From contig CM068367.1 of the NCBI GenBank assembly GCA_034769895.1, positions 706,708,885 through 706,772,884 of the forward strand: a stretch of DNA of 64,000 nucleotides, read 5' to 3'. The stretch comes from Magicicada septendecula. Lineage: Eukaryota > Arthropoda > Insecta > Hemiptera > Cicadidae. Positions 22,567 to 35,142 of the stretch are shown piece after piece. The notes beneath the pieces are model-generated. The model was not told the DNA's origin and ran no database searches. It saw nothing but the letters and a program-made list of their open reading frames with translations. Positions within the stretch are counted from its first letter, which is position 1. Every line of letters begins with the position of its first letter. A program made the translations under genes and the position numbers.

Positions 22567-22958
22567 TCAGAGGAACTTCATCTCTGTCCAGAAAAAAAAA
22601 AATAAACGTTGCACTATCACAACAGAATACATATAATTATTACCTATAAGGTAGCTCCTTCGACACAAACTTATATTCAAGGGATGATTACTATTATTTC
22701 TGAGGTATCCTAATACTTTTCTTAACTTATTTATCTCGTTGTTCTGTAGTTCCATTTATCATATTATTCGCCAGTATAGTAGTTAAAGCTGTTCAATATT
22801 CATTTTAAATTCTTCTTAGTTCCGTGCTGTCAATTAATTATTCTTTAGCATACGTATTTTACTATTTTTAATTCACTCCCATTTACTTCTGCAATTAAAC
22901 ACTGAATCTCCTCCTTATCATACATTGTATGGCATATTCTTCCTTCATCTAACTCATT
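22567..22958 (-). pseudogene. Protease remnant (units 4/5)
   Basis: Carries Val to Ala in the flap-like segment (TATTCGCC) and Ala to Ser in KFVAKEL (CGACACAAAC), both shared with the unit 6/7 copy. A neighbouring frame is opened to 62 codons by the second change, without protein character. Confidence 0.48.
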
Positions 22959-23225
22959 TTTAACCCTTCTTTCTATTTTTTTATGTTTATTAGTTTAAAA
23001 TAATTTCTTCTGAATTATATAGTAAGGTGTTCTTATTTATTTTTGAATTTTGTGGTTTTTTAAATTGATTCCACATAATTTCTCTGAAGTATCGTGTAAT
23101 TAGTTTATTTCATTTAATAGTTAGTTTAATATATTTTAATTAGTTTCTCATTATTTTCCTTTGATTTGCTTGATTCTGTATCCATAAAATCCATCCCTTT
23201 TCTCTATATTCTGTTTGGAATCTGT

Positions 23226-24555
23226 TTAACCGTGGTCCATTATTTCCTCTGTACTGATTGTTCGGATTTCTCTAGCGTGTACAATTATTTCCGTCCTTGT
23301 GACGTGTCTCACTATCATCTGGTTCTTCCATCTTGTCGCTATAAAATTTTCATTTGTGCTAAAGTTTACCATCGTCTTTCGAACTGATTCTTCCGTACTG
23401 TTTCTTAATCGTTCGAATGGTTCATACATAATCTCCATAAGTCCTCCATGCTCCTCGGTTAGTTTTGGCTTTTTCGGTCCTTCTACTCTATCTGGGAACT
23501 CAATTGTGGTTCGTTTAGAGTTTCTTAATTGCCTTACTTCTCTTGGTTTCGTAATTGGTATATTATGCAGCTTAACTAATCCCCCTTTAATCATCTCCAA
23601 TCCTTCCCGTGTATTCATTAATTTCCTTTGACGTTTTTGCCTTATTTTCATTGTCTTCATTTCATTGTTAACCCGCTCTATTCTTCCGGCTATGTTGATT
23701 CGTACTTTGTTTAATTTTTCTTGGGTTTTTGCTTGTATCTCCTTTACTCTAGTATCGTTATGGTTTCCTATTTGGTTTATTTTGGCCTCTACTTCCACTC
23801 TGAGTTGTATGATGGTTTCATCTGTCTTTTCTAGACCTACCTTAGTTTTAGTTATTTGCTGTCTTACTTCCTCTTCATAATCATCCACCCTTTTGCTAAG
23901 TGTTTCATTGACATTTATAATCCTTTCATTGATGACTTCCCTCAACGCTTGGTTTTGTTCATTGATGATTTGCCGCAACTCCTTATTATTGTTTTCAATT
24001 CTTTTGTCTCTTTGTTTGTTATTTTCCTGAATCTGCTTTAAGCTCTCATAGTTCCTGTTAAGCCTTTCGTTAATTTGGTTTAATCTTTCATTTATCAGCC
24101 AGTTATTCTCATCAGTTTCCTCTTTATTTTTGTCAAACTTCTCATTCATTAGTTTGATTAAATTCTCACTCAAAATTTCGTTTTGTTTCTTTGAGTTTTC
24201 GTTAATACTGTCTATTTTATTTTCTAGCTTTTCTGAATTTTCATTTGTACTGTCTATTTTATTTTCTAGCTTTTCTGAATTTTCGTCAAATTTTTTATTT
24301 AATTAATTCCTCCTTCTGTTTCTTGGAATCTTCTTTAATACTGTCTATTTTCTCATTAGTTTGTTTATTTTGTTCCTCCATTCTACTCATTAATTCCATT
24401 AATTTTTCCCAATTTATTCCTCCTCTGGCTTCCTCTTTATCGCCCGCCTGTTGTTCCATTTCGGTGTCTGTAACTACCTCTGCTTCTTCTTCCCGTCTAT
24501 CTTCGTCCGTTTTTTGGTCCTTCGCTATCCTTTTAGAAACACCTCTCGTATGCAT
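23226..24555 (-). pseudogene. Broken gag-like ORF (unit 5)
   Basis: It has the same TTAA frameshift as unit 3 (near 24301-24306), giving 86 + 315 codon fragments. It lacks the four private changes of unit 3 and instead has Thr for Ile in FSINEN, so those changes in unit 3 postdate the 3/5 split. Confidence 0.72.
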
Positions 24556-24648
24556 TCCTGTGCCTCTAATAGTTGCCTGCTCCAGTTAAGTAATAGCGAT
24601 ATAGTCGATTTTTTTACTTAACTAAAGCCCACTTGTTGAGCGCCAATT

Positions 24649-27333
24649 TGTTACAAATCAAATGAGACTCCTTATACTCTTCGAAACTCTCGCCTGATTA
24701 AGCTCCACTGTTGGGTTCGCCAATTTGTTACAAATCAAATGTGTATGTAACTTGTGCAACACCGTTACGGGTTTATCGTTATTTCAGCCCTATGTTATGA
24801 GCGTCAATTTATAATAAATGATGTGTTGTTATTTATTTAATTAGATGAAGATCAAAAGCTCCACTGTGGAATGCGTCAATCTGTAATATTTTGCTGTAGA
24901 TGAGATCTCCTGCAAATCAACGTTAATTTATTTATAAAATTATTTATTAAGTGGTTGATATTATTCGGTTGTTGATCATAGACCTGTGTTAAGTAGTTAT
25001 CAAGTGTTTTAGCGAGAGAAAACGCTATATTACAGTTATTATAGTGAATAATTCAGTATTTTTCTCCAACCCTAGTCAGTATGTATTATCTAAATTGAAA
25101 AGAGTGGAGAGAGTAAGTTAGTTCTCTATTCTCCCGTATTTACCAGCTGTCTGCAAACGAGCGCTGTTATTGGCGATTGACCCATTATTATAGGTTAAGT
25201 CATTCCACTTGATGCTTTTGTCACTTTCTTTCTCTGTAAAATACACCCTATGCAAAATACAATAATTATTCTACAATAACACAAAATTGTCAAATACAAG
25301 AAGGATTCTTTATTTTATATAATTTTAAAATTCCCATAGTTGCTTTCTCCTGCTATTAATACATCATGTCGATCACACAATACAGAATCGATTTGTTGTT
25401 GAACTCGTGTTTTAGATGTTACAATTTAATTATAATTTTCAGTTTGTCTTTTATCTCAGGGTACATGTAGTTCTTTTAACTATTAGTAAGGTCAGGTAAT
25501 GCAAATTCAGGTTACTAGGTATTACAATTTAATTTAAAATCTTATTATATAAAGTATTAACATAAGCAGGTTTTTTTACCAAACGTTTACAAGATACTCG
25601 TTCAGGCAGTATTCCACTAACGATGACAGATAGCCGAGTGATGAAGAATGGCTTGAATATATCCACCTCCAGTTTCTCAATAACAGTTGGTGTTAGTGTC
25701 CCAGGATGTAATGGAAAGTTCAGTTCTTGATCTTCGCTGATTTTTCGTTTCTGGTGGTCACAGGTCCCGATGGAATTAGTGTAGTATTAAGTTTTTGCTC
25801 TGTTGTTAAAAGTGAGGTTCTGTATATAAATTTAATTCTCTTTATTTTTTTGTTGTATGGTATTTATTCACTTCGACTTCTCCAGGTCTGGGTTATCTTC
25901 ATTTATTTATTGTTTCCATTATTACTCATTTGACGGTAGGTTTAGTTAATTTATTCTTTAGATTTTTGATTTGAATTTTGTTGATAGGTATTTTATATTC
26001 TCAAAGTGATAGTCTCGGAAGTCGTCCAATCTGTCTTTTTAATCAGTTATTATATATTAATTTGGATTGATAATAATTTTATTCATTATGTCTCTTGGTT
26101 TTTTCGAGATTTATAACGACTGAACTCTCCTCGTTCATCTATAACAATTGAATGTTATTGAATAAACAACATTTCTTGCATATTATCTTTTTTGTTAATT
26201 AATAGTTATTAGAATTTACTAAGCAGTTTATTCTTCAGATTTCTCTTTTTTCTCGATTCATGGAACTGAACTGTCCTCATTTTATATAACAATTGAATGT
26301 CCAAATCAACAAGATATCTTGCATTTTGTTGCCCTAACAACCATTTTCCTCTTATGTTATTGGATAATATTTGTTATCCTAGAGCCGTAATTAGGAAATA
26401 TTCTTACATTTATTTAATAAAATACTCCCTTATTATAATTACATTAAATCACATAAAAGTTTCACTTAATCTGCCTTATTAAATCGTATACATTTTACTA
26501 CATTTTCTTCTTAATCAACTTATTTTAAAAGATATTATTTTCCTTTTACAAAATACTAAATTTAGGCCTATTGGTTTTATTACATGTGTTATAATTTTTT
26601 GTTTTTAATTTAATTTTTCTGACCTGACCTACTGTACAAAGAGTCACTGGCTTATGGCCAATTATTCCATTTTTAATTTCCTGATTTCAATTTATTATTA
26701 TTATTTAGCTTATGATTGAATCCTTCATTGGTTTTTAACATAATCATAATGACCACTTGACAATTCATTAACAATTATTGTCTTCCTGGCCAAGTTTACA
26801 AATTATTTTAAGACATCTTCACTAATTATTCAAAGTAAATTCACTTAACATGATACCATATATAATAAATACACTTGTATTTAATTACTTAAATACAAGT
26901 TTAACATGAATGAAATTAGTATCCATTACTTAATACTTTCTTAAAGCAATCGCTTCACACCTGCTACATACAAAACACAAAATAAATATCATGTAAACAC
27001 AATATCATGATAAAGCACAACAACAGGTACATCTTAATAAAACATTAAATATTAATTAAACAGTCTATTATATTCAAACTCATCCACAGTCAACTCATCT
27101 CCTTAGACACAGTGTTTATAGTTTATCTTACACTGATCACTCCATATTTTATATTTAGATACATTTTTTCTATTTTATTACCTAGTAACCTTACTAGGTG
27201 TCACCAATACATTTTTTGGGTGAGTTTGGCCCTCTTGACCTTAATTATGGCATACCTTGGGCATTGTTTGAGTTTCTATGGACAAAGTGTTTATGTAACG
27301 TTTGTGACCTTAACTTTGTTACGTTACATAATA
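24649..27333 (-). repeat. LTR-like block (unit 5)
   Basis: Bounded by the polypurine tract at 27334-27343 and the junction ending at 24645. Group A sequence, close to unit 3. No gene is seen. Confidence 0.55.
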
Positions 27334-27817
27334 CTCCCCCTCCAGAAGAAGTTTATTTTAGCTGAATATAGTTAGTTGAAATAAACTTATAGTTTCTTCA
27401 TGCCTTGGAATATTTATTTGATAAAATTATCAATTTATAATGGTTTCAGTTTTTTATTGTTTCTGCTTTAGTACGCAATTCAATGGGTTCTTTGGGGTTT
27501 ATTTCTCTTTCTATTCCTTAAACTTTTAATTGCACCGGAAAACTGTGTTGACACTCATTGTATATCTGGTCATTAATTCTCTACTGGTACCTCCCTCAGT
27601 TGTAGACCTGTCCTTTTCTCTGGAACTCATAACTTCTCTAGCTTATTACGCCGTCATTTCTTATTATCATATTTATATTTAATTACCTCGCTTGGTGTAT
27701 AATCCCTAAAATACTATATTTCCCTAACATTTTTCCCTAATATCATAGCTGCTACGGAATCAGAGGGGCACTATTGGCTTCCATTACTCTGCTGTTTCCT
27801 AACTATATCTTCTGAGA

Positions 27818-28209
27818 TCAGAGGAACTTCATCTCTGTCCAGAAAAAAAAAAATAAACGTTGCACTATCACAACACAATACATATAATTATTACCTATAA
27901 GGTAGCTCCTTCGCTACAAACTTATATTCAAGGGATGATTACTATTATTTCTGAGGTATCCTAATACTTTTCTTAACTTATTTATCTCGTTGTTCTGTAG
28001 TTCCATTTATCATATTATTCACCAGTATAGTAGTTAAAGCTGTTCAATATTCATTTTAAATTCTTCTTAGTTCCGTGCTGTCAATTAATTATTCTTTAGC
28101 ATACGTATTTTACTATTTTTAATTCACTCCCATTTACTTCTGCAATTAAACACTGAATCTCCTCCTTATCATACATTGTATGGCATATTCTTCCTTCATC
28201 TAACTCATT
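27818..28209 (-). pseudogene. Protease remnant (units 5/6)
   Basis: Like the unit 3/4 copy (11-base A-tract, CGCTACAAAC), as expected from the two-unit duplication. Confidence 0.48.
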
Positions 28210-28476
28210 TTTAACCCTTCTTTCTATTTTTTTACGTTTATTAGTTTAAAATAATTTCTTCTGAATTATATAGTAAGGTGTTCTTATTTATTTTTGAATT
28301 TTGTGGTTTTTTAAATTGATTCCACATAATTTCTCTGAAGTATCGTGTAATTAGTTTATTTCTTTTAATAGTTAGTTTAATATATTTTAATTAGTTTCTC
28401 ATTATTTTCCTTTGATTTGCTTGATTCTGTATCCATAAAATCCATCCCTTTTCTCTATATTCTGTTTGGAATCTGT

Positions 28477-29802
28477 TTAACCGTGGTCCATTATTTCCTC
28501 TGTACTGATTGTTCGGATTTCTCTAGCGTGTACAATTATTTCCGTCCTTGTGACGTGTCTCACTATCATCTGGTTCTTCCATCTTGTCGCTATAAAATTT
28601 TCATTTATGCTAAAGTTTACCATCGTCTTTCGAACTGATTCTTCCGTACTGTTTCTTAATCGTTCGAATGGTTCATACATAATCTCCATAAGTCCTCCAT
28701 GCTCCTCGGTTAGTTTTGGCTTTTTCGGTCCTTCTACTCTATCTGGGAACTCAATTGTGGTTCGTTTAGAGTTTCTTAATTGCCTTACTTCTCTTGGTTT
28801 CGTAATTGGTATATTATGCAGCTTAACTAATCCCCCTTTAATCATCTCCAATCCTTCCCGTGTATTCATTAATTTCCTTTGACGTTTTTGCCTTATTTTC
28901 ATTGTCTTCATTTCATTGTTAACCCGCTCTATTCTTCCGGCTATGTTGATTCGTACTTTGTTTAATTTTTCTTGGGTTTTTGCTTGTATCTCCTTTACTC
29001 TAGTATCGTTATGGTTTCCTATTTGGTTTATTTTGGCCTCTACTTCCACTCTGAGTTGTATGATGGTTTCATCTGTCTTTTCTAGACCTACCTTAGTTTT
29101 AGTTATTTGCTGTCTTACTTCCTCTTCATAATCATCCACCCTTTTGCTAAGTGTTTCATTGACATTTATAATCCTTTCATTGATGACTTCCCTCAATGCT
29201 TGGTTTTGTTCATTGATGATTTGCCGCAACTCCTTATTATTGTTTTCAATTCTTTTGTCTCTTTGTTTGTTATTTTCCTGAATCTGCTTTAAGCTCTCAT
29301 AGTTCCTGTTAAGCCTTTCGTTAATTTGGTTTAATCTTTCATTTATCAGCCAGTTATTCTCATCAGTTTCCTCTTTATTTTTGTCAAACTTCTCATTCAT
29401 TAGTTTGATTAAATTCTCACTCAAAATTTCGTTTTGTTTCTTTGAGTTTTCGTTCATACTGTCTATTTTATTTTCTAGCTTTTCTGAATTTTCATTTGTA
29501 CTGTCTATTTTATTTTCTAGCTTTTCTGAATTTTCGTCAAATTTTTTATTTAATTCCTCCTTCTGTTTCTTGGAATCTTCTTTAATACTGTCTATTTTCT
29601 CATTAGTTTGTTTATTTTGTTCCTCCATTCTACTCATTAATTCCATTAATTTTTCCCAATTTATTCCTCCTCTGGCTTCCTCTTCATCGCCCGCCTGTTG
29701 TTCTATTTCGGTGTCTGTAACTACCTCTGCTTCTTCTTCCCGTCGATCTTCTTCCGTTTTTAGGTCCTTCGCTATCCTTTTAGAAACACCTCTCGTATGC
29801 AT
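28477..29802 (-). CDS. Gag-like coiled-coil protein, open copy (unit 6)
   Basis: 441 codons. It matches the unit 4 copy except for Val28, as expected for a duplicated sister. It shares with unit 4 the acidic DEEE at 39-42 (DKEE in later units) and a silent CGA Arg codon. Whether it is expressed cannot be told from sequence. Confidence 0.6.
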   Translation of the reverse strand: MHTRGVSKRIAKDLKTEEDRREEEAEVVTDTEIEQQAGDEEEARGGINWEKLMELMSRMEEQNKQTNEKIDSIKEDSKKQKEELNKKFDENSEKLENKIDSTNENSEKLENKIDSMNENSKKQNEILSENLIKLMNEKFDKNKEETDENNWLINERLNQINERLNRNYESLKQIQENNKQRDKRIENNNKELRQIINEQNQALREVINERIINVNETLSKRVDDYEEEVRQQITKTKVGLEKTDETIIQLRVEVEAKINQIGNHNDTRVKEIQAKTQEKLNKVRINIAGRIERVNNEMKTMKIRQKRQRKLMNTREGLEMIKGGLVKLHNIPITKPREVRQLRNSKRTTIEFPDRVEGPKKPKLTEEHGGLMEIMYEPFERLRNSTEESVRKTMVNFSINENFIATRWKNQMIVRHVTRTEIIVHAREIRTISTEEIMDHG

Positions 29803-29895
29803 TCCTGTGCCTCTAATAGTTGCCTGCTCCAGTTAAGTAATAGCGACATAGTCGAGTTTTTTACTTAACTAAAGCCCACTCGTTGAGCGCCAATT

Positions 29896-32580
29896 TTTTA
29901 CAAATCAAATGAGACTCCTTATACTCTTCGAAACTCTCGCCTGATTAAGCTCCACTGTTGGGTTCGCCAATTTGTTACAAATCAAATGTGTATGTAACTT
30001 GTGCAACACCGTTACGGGTTTATCATTATTTCAGCCCTATGTTATGAGCGTCAATTTATAATAAATGATGTGTTGTTATTTATTTAATTAGATGAAGATC
30101 AAAAGCTCCACTGTGGAATGCGTCAATCTGTAATATTTTACTGTAGATGAGATCTCCTGCAAATCAACGTTAATTTATTTATAAAATTATTTATTAAGTG
30201 GTTGATATTATTCGGTTGTTGATCATAGACCTGTGTTAAGTAGTTATCAAGTGTTTTAGCGAGAGAAAACGCTATATTACAGTTATTATAGTGAATAATT
30301 CAGTATTTTTCTCCAACCCTAGTCAGTATGTATTATCTAAATTGAAAAGAGTGGAGAGAGTAAGTTAGTTCTCTATTCTCCCGTATTCACCAGCTGTCTG
30401 CAAACGAGCGCTGTTATTGGCGATTGACCCATTATTATAGGTTAAGTCATTCCACTTGATGCTTTCGTCACTTTCTTTCTCTGTAAAATACACCCTATGC
30501 AAAATACAATAATTATTCTACAATAACACAAAATCGCCAAATACAAGAAGGGTTCTTTATTTTATATAATTTTAAAATTCCCATAGTTGCTTTCTCCTGC
30601 TATTAATACATCATGTCGATCACACAATACAGAATCGATTTGTTGTTGAACTCGTGTTTTAGATGTTACAATGTAATTATAATTTTCAGTTTGTCTTTTA
30701 TCTCAGGGTACATGTAGTTCTTTTAACTATTAGTAAGGTCAGGTAATGCAAATTCAGGTTACTAGGTATTACAATTTAATTTAAAATCTTATTATATAAA
30801 GTATTAACATAAGCAGGTTTTTTTACCAAACGTTTACAAGATACTCGTTCAGGCAGTATTCCACTAACGATGACAGATAGCCGAGTGATGAAGAATGACT
30901 TGAATATATCCACCTCCAGTTTCTCAATAAAAGTTGGTGTTAGTGTCCCAGGATGTAATGGAAAGTTCAGTTCTTGATCTTCGCTGATTTTTCGTTTCTG
31001 GTGGTCACAGGTCCCGATGGAATTAGTGTAGTATTAAGTTCTTGCTCTGTTGTTAAAAGTGAGGTTCTGTATGTAAATTTAATTCTCTTTATTTTTTTGT
31101 TGTATGGTATTTATTCACTTCGACTTCTCCAGGTCTGGGTTATCTTCATTTATTTATTGTTTCCATTATTACTCATTTGACGGTAGGTTTAGTTAATTTA
31201 TTCTTTAGATTTTTGATTTGAATTTTGTTGATAGGTATTTTATATTCTCAAAGTGATAGTCTCGGAAGTCGTCCAATCTGTCTTTTTAATCAGTTATTAT
31301 ATATTAATTTGGATTGATAATAATTTTATTCATTAGGTCTCTTGGTTTTTTCGAGATTTATAACGACTGAACTCTCCTCGTTCATCTATAACAATTGAAT
31401 GTTATTGAATAAACAACATTTCTTGCATATTATCTTTTTTGTTAATTAATAGTTATTAGAATTTACTAAGCAGTTTATTCTTCAGATTTCTCTTTTTTCT
31501 CGATTCATGGAACTGAACTGTCCTCATTTATATATAACAATTGAATGTCCAAATCAACAAGATATCTTGCATTTTGTTGCCCTAACAACCATTTTCCTCT
31601 TATGTTATTGGATAATATTTGTTATCCTAGAGCCGTAATTAGGAAATATTCTTACATTTATTTAATAAAATACTCCCTTATTATAATTACATTAAATCAC
31701 ATAAAAGTTTCACTTAATCTGCCTTATTAAATCGTATACATTTTACTACATTTTCTTCTTAATCAACTTATTTTAAAAGGTATTATTTTCCTTTTACAAA
31801 ATACTAAATTTAGGCCTATTGGTTTTATTACATGTGTTATATTTTTTGTTTTTAATTTAATTTTTCTGACCTGACCTACTGTACAAAGAGTCACTGGCTT
31901 ATGGCCAATTATTCCATTTTTAATTTCCTGATTTCAATTTATTATTATTATTTAGCTTATGATTGAATCCTTCATTGGTTTTTAACATAATCATAATGAC
32001 CACTTGACAATTCATTAACAATTATTGTCTTCCTGGCCAAGTTTACAAATTATTTTAATACATCTTCACTAATTATTCAAAGTAAATTCACTTAACATGA
32101 TACCATATATAATAAATACACTTGTATTTAATTACTTAAATACAAGTTTAACATGAATGAAATTAGTATCCATTACTTAATACTTTCTTAAAGCAATCGC
32201 TTCACACCTGCTACATACAAAACACAAAATAAATATCATGTAAACACAATATCATGATAAAGCACAACAACAGGTACATCTTAATAAAACATTAAATATT
32301 AATTAAACAGTCTATTATATTCAAACTCATCCACAGTCAACTCATCTCCTTAGACACAGTGTTTATAGTTTATCTTACACTGATCACTCCATATTTTATA
32401 TTTAGATACATTTTTTCTATTTTATTACCTAGTAACCTTACTAGGTGTCACCAATACATTTTTTGGGTGAGATTGGCCCTCTTGACCTTAATTATGGCAT
32501 ACCTTGGGCATTGTTTGAGTTTCTATGGACAAAGTGTTTATGTAACGTTTGTGACCTTAACTTTGTTACGTTACATAATA
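29896..32580 (-). repeat. LTR-like block (unit 6)
   Basis: Bounded by the polypurine tract at 32581-32590 and the junction ending at 29892. Group B sequence, close to unit 4. No gene is seen. Confidence 0.55.
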
Positions 32581-33064
32581 CTCCCCCTCCAGAAGAAGTT
32601 TATTTTAGCTGAATATAGTTAGTTGAAATAAACTTATAGTTTCTTCATGCCTTGGAATATTTATTTGATAAAATTATCAATTTATAATGGTTTCAGTTTT
32701 TTATTGTTTCTGCTTTAGTACGCAATTCAATGGGTTCTTTGGGGTTTATTTCTCTTTCTATTCCTTAAACTTTTAATTGCACCGGAAAACTGTGTTGACA
32801 CTCATTGTATATCTGGTCATTAATTCTCTACTGGTACCTCCCTCAGTTGTAGACCTGTCCTTTTCTCTGGAACTCATAACTTCTCTAGCTTATTACGCCG
32901 TCATTTCTTATTATCATATTTATATTTAATTACCTCGCTTGGTGTATAATCCCTAAAATACTATATTTCCCTAACATTTTTCCCTAATATCATAGCTGGT
33001 ACGGAATCAGAGGGGCACTATTGGCTTCCATTACTCTGCTGTTTCCTAACTATATCTTCTGAGA

Positions 33065-33456
33065 TCAGAGGAACTTCATCTCTGTCCAGAAAAAAAAAAA
33101 TAAACGTTGCACTATCACAACAGAATACATATAATTATTACCTATAAGGTAGCTCCTTCGACACAAACTTATATTCAAGGGATGATTACTATTATTTCTG
33201 AGGTATCCTAATACTTTTCTTAACTTATTTGTCTCGTTGTTCTGTAGTTCCATTTATCATATTATTCGCCAGTATAGTAGTTAAAGCTGTTCAATATTCA
33301 TTTTAAATTCTTCTTAGTTCCGTGCTGTCAATTAATTATTCTTTAGCATACGTATTTTACTATTTTTAATTCACTCCCATTTACTTCTGCAATTAAACAC
33401 TGAATCTCCTCCTTATCATACATTGTATGGCATATTCTTCCTTCATCTAACTCATT
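33065..33456 (-). pseudogene. Protease remnant (units 6/7)
   Basis: Shares the two replacements of the unit 4/5 copy, confirming that the duplicated block extended into the start of the following unit. Confidence 0.48.
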
Positions 33457-33723
33457 TTTAACCCTTCTTTCTCTTTTTTTATGTTTATTAGTTTAAAATA
33501 ATTTCTTCTGAATTATATAGTAAGGTGTTCTTATTTATTTTTGAATTTTGTGGTTTTTTAAATTGATTCCACATAATTTCTCTGAAGTATCGTGTAATTA
33601 GTTTATTTCATTTAATAGTTAGTTTAATATATTTTAATTAGTTTCTCATTATTTTCCTTTGATTTGCTTGATTCTGTATCCATAAAATCCATCCCTTTTC
33701 TCTATATTCTGTTTGGAATCTGT

Positions 33724-35049
33724 TTAACCGTGGTCCATTATTTCCTCTGTACTGATTGTTCGGATTTCTCTAGCGTGTACAATTATTTCCGTCCTTGTGA
33801 CGTGTCTCACTATCATCTGGTTCTTCCATCTTGTCGCTATAAAATTTTCATTTATGCTAAAGTTTACCATCGTCTTTCGAACTGATTCTTCCGTACTGTT
33901 TCTTAATCGTTCGAATGGTTCATACATAATCTCCATAAGTCCTCCATGCTCCTCGGTTAGTTTTGGCTTTTTCGGTCCTTCTACTCTATCTGGGAACTCA
34001 ATTGTGGTTCGTTTAGAGTTTCTTAATTGCCTTACTTCTCTTGGTTTCGTAATTGGTATATTATGCAGCTTAACTAATCCCCCTTTAATCATCTCCAATC
34101 CTTCCCGTGTATTCATTAATTTCCTTTGACGTTTTTGCCTTATTTTCATTGTCTTCATTTCATTGTTAACCCGCTCTATTCTTCCGGCTATGTTGATTCG
34201 TACTTTGTTTAATTTTTCTTGGGTTTTTGCTTGTATCTCCTTTACTCTAGTATCGTTATGGTTTCCTATTTGGTTTATTTTGGCCTCTACTTCCACTCTG
34301 AGTTGTATGATGGTTTCATCTGTCTTTTCTAGACCTACCTTAGTTTTAGTTATTTGCTGTCTTACTTCCTCTTCATAATCATCCACCCTTTTGCTAAGTG
34401 TTTCATTGACATTTATAATCCTTTCATTGATGACTTCCCTCAACGCTTGGTTTTGTTCATTGATGATTTGCCGCAACTCCTTATTATTGTTTTCAATTCT
34501 TTTGTCTCTTTGTTTGTTATTTTCCTGAATCTGCTTTAAGCTCTCATAGTTCCTGTTAAGCCTTTCGTTAATTTGGTTTAATCTTTCATTTATCAGCCAG
34601 TTATTCTCATCAGTTTCCTCTTTATTTTTGTCAAACTTCTCATTCATTAGTTTGATTAAATTCTCACTCAAAATTTCGTTTTGTTTCTTTGAGTTTTCGT
34701 TCATACTGTCTATTTTATTTTCTAGCTTTTCTGAATTTTCATTTGTACTGTCTATTTTATTTTCTAGCTTTTCTGAATTTTCGTCAAATTTTTTATTTAA
34801 TTCCTCCTTCTGTTTCTTGGAATCTTCTTTAATACTGTCTATTTTCTCATTAGTTTGTTTATTTTGTTCCTCCATTCTACTCATTAATTCCATTAATTTT
34901 TCCCAATTTATTCCTTCTCTGGCTTCCTCTTTATCGCCCGCCTGTTGTTCTATTTCGGTGTCTGTAACTACCTCTGCTTCTTCTTCCCGTCTATCTTCTT
35001 CCGTTTTTAGGTCCTTCGCTATCCTTTTAGAAACACCTCTCGTATGCAT
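33724..35049 (-). CDS. Gag-like coiled-coil protein, open copy (unit 7)
   Basis: 441 codons, start and stop intact. It carries Glu45 in place of Gly45 in the segment before the first coil (AREGINW). The coiled coil and all three 14-residue repeats are retained. Confidence 0.6.
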   Translation of the reverse strand: MHTRGVSKRIAKDLKTEEDRREEEAEVVTDTEIEQQAGDKEEAREGINWEKLMELMSRMEEQNKQTNEKIDSIKEDSKKQKEELNKKFDENSEKLENKIDSTNENSEKLENKIDSMNENSKKQNEILSENLIKLMNEKFDKNKEETDENNWLINERLNQINERLNRNYESLKQIQENNKQRDKRIENNNKELRQIINEQNQALREVINERIINVNETLSKRVDDYEEEVRQQITKTKVGLEKTDETIIQLRVEVEAKINQIGNHNDTRVKEIQAKTQEKLNKVRINIAGRIERVNNEMKTMKIRQKRQRKLMNTREGLEMIKGGLVKLHNIPITKPREVRQLRNSKRTTIEFPDRVEGPKKPKLTEEHGGLMEIMYEPFERLRNSTEESVRKTMVNFSINENFIATRWKNQMIVRHVTRTEIIVHAREIRTISTEEIMDHG

Positions 35050-35142
35050 TCCTGTGCCTCTAATAGTTGCCTGCTCCAGTTAAGTAATAGCGATATAGTC
35101 GATTTTTTTACTTAACTAAAGCCCACTCGTTGAGTGCCAATT

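Larger units (their letters stand above)
15756..22753 (-). repeat. Array unit 4 (group B) interrupted by a Penelope-like element
   Basis: 6,998 bp. Subtracting the 1,739-bp insertion and the 12-bp duplicated target leaves 5,247 bp, the normal unit length. It shares GACATAGTCGAG near 17594, GTCGATC in gag and AAATCGCCAAATAC near 18284 with unit 6 only. Confidence 0.95.
22754..28004 (-). repeat. Array unit 5 (group A, sister of unit 3)
   Basis: 5,251 bp. This group A unit sits between two group B units (4 and 6), an order explained by duplication of the unit 3-4 pair. A short TATA-run change near 26281 distinguishes it. Confidence 0.95.
28005..33251 (-). repeat. Array unit 6 (group B, empty-site sister of unit 4)
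   Basis: 5,247 bp. It is near-identical to unit 4 but lacks the Penelope-like insertion. The uninterrupted target TTATATTTAATT followed by ACCTCGC lies near 32920-32938, so this is the natural empty-site control. Confidence 0.95.

Noticed and set aside
22567-22755. 62-codon minus-strand ATG frame (also 33065-33253)
   Set aside because: It exists in only two boundaries because a TAG was lost by substitution. It lies in another frame of the protease remnant and has no recognisable features.
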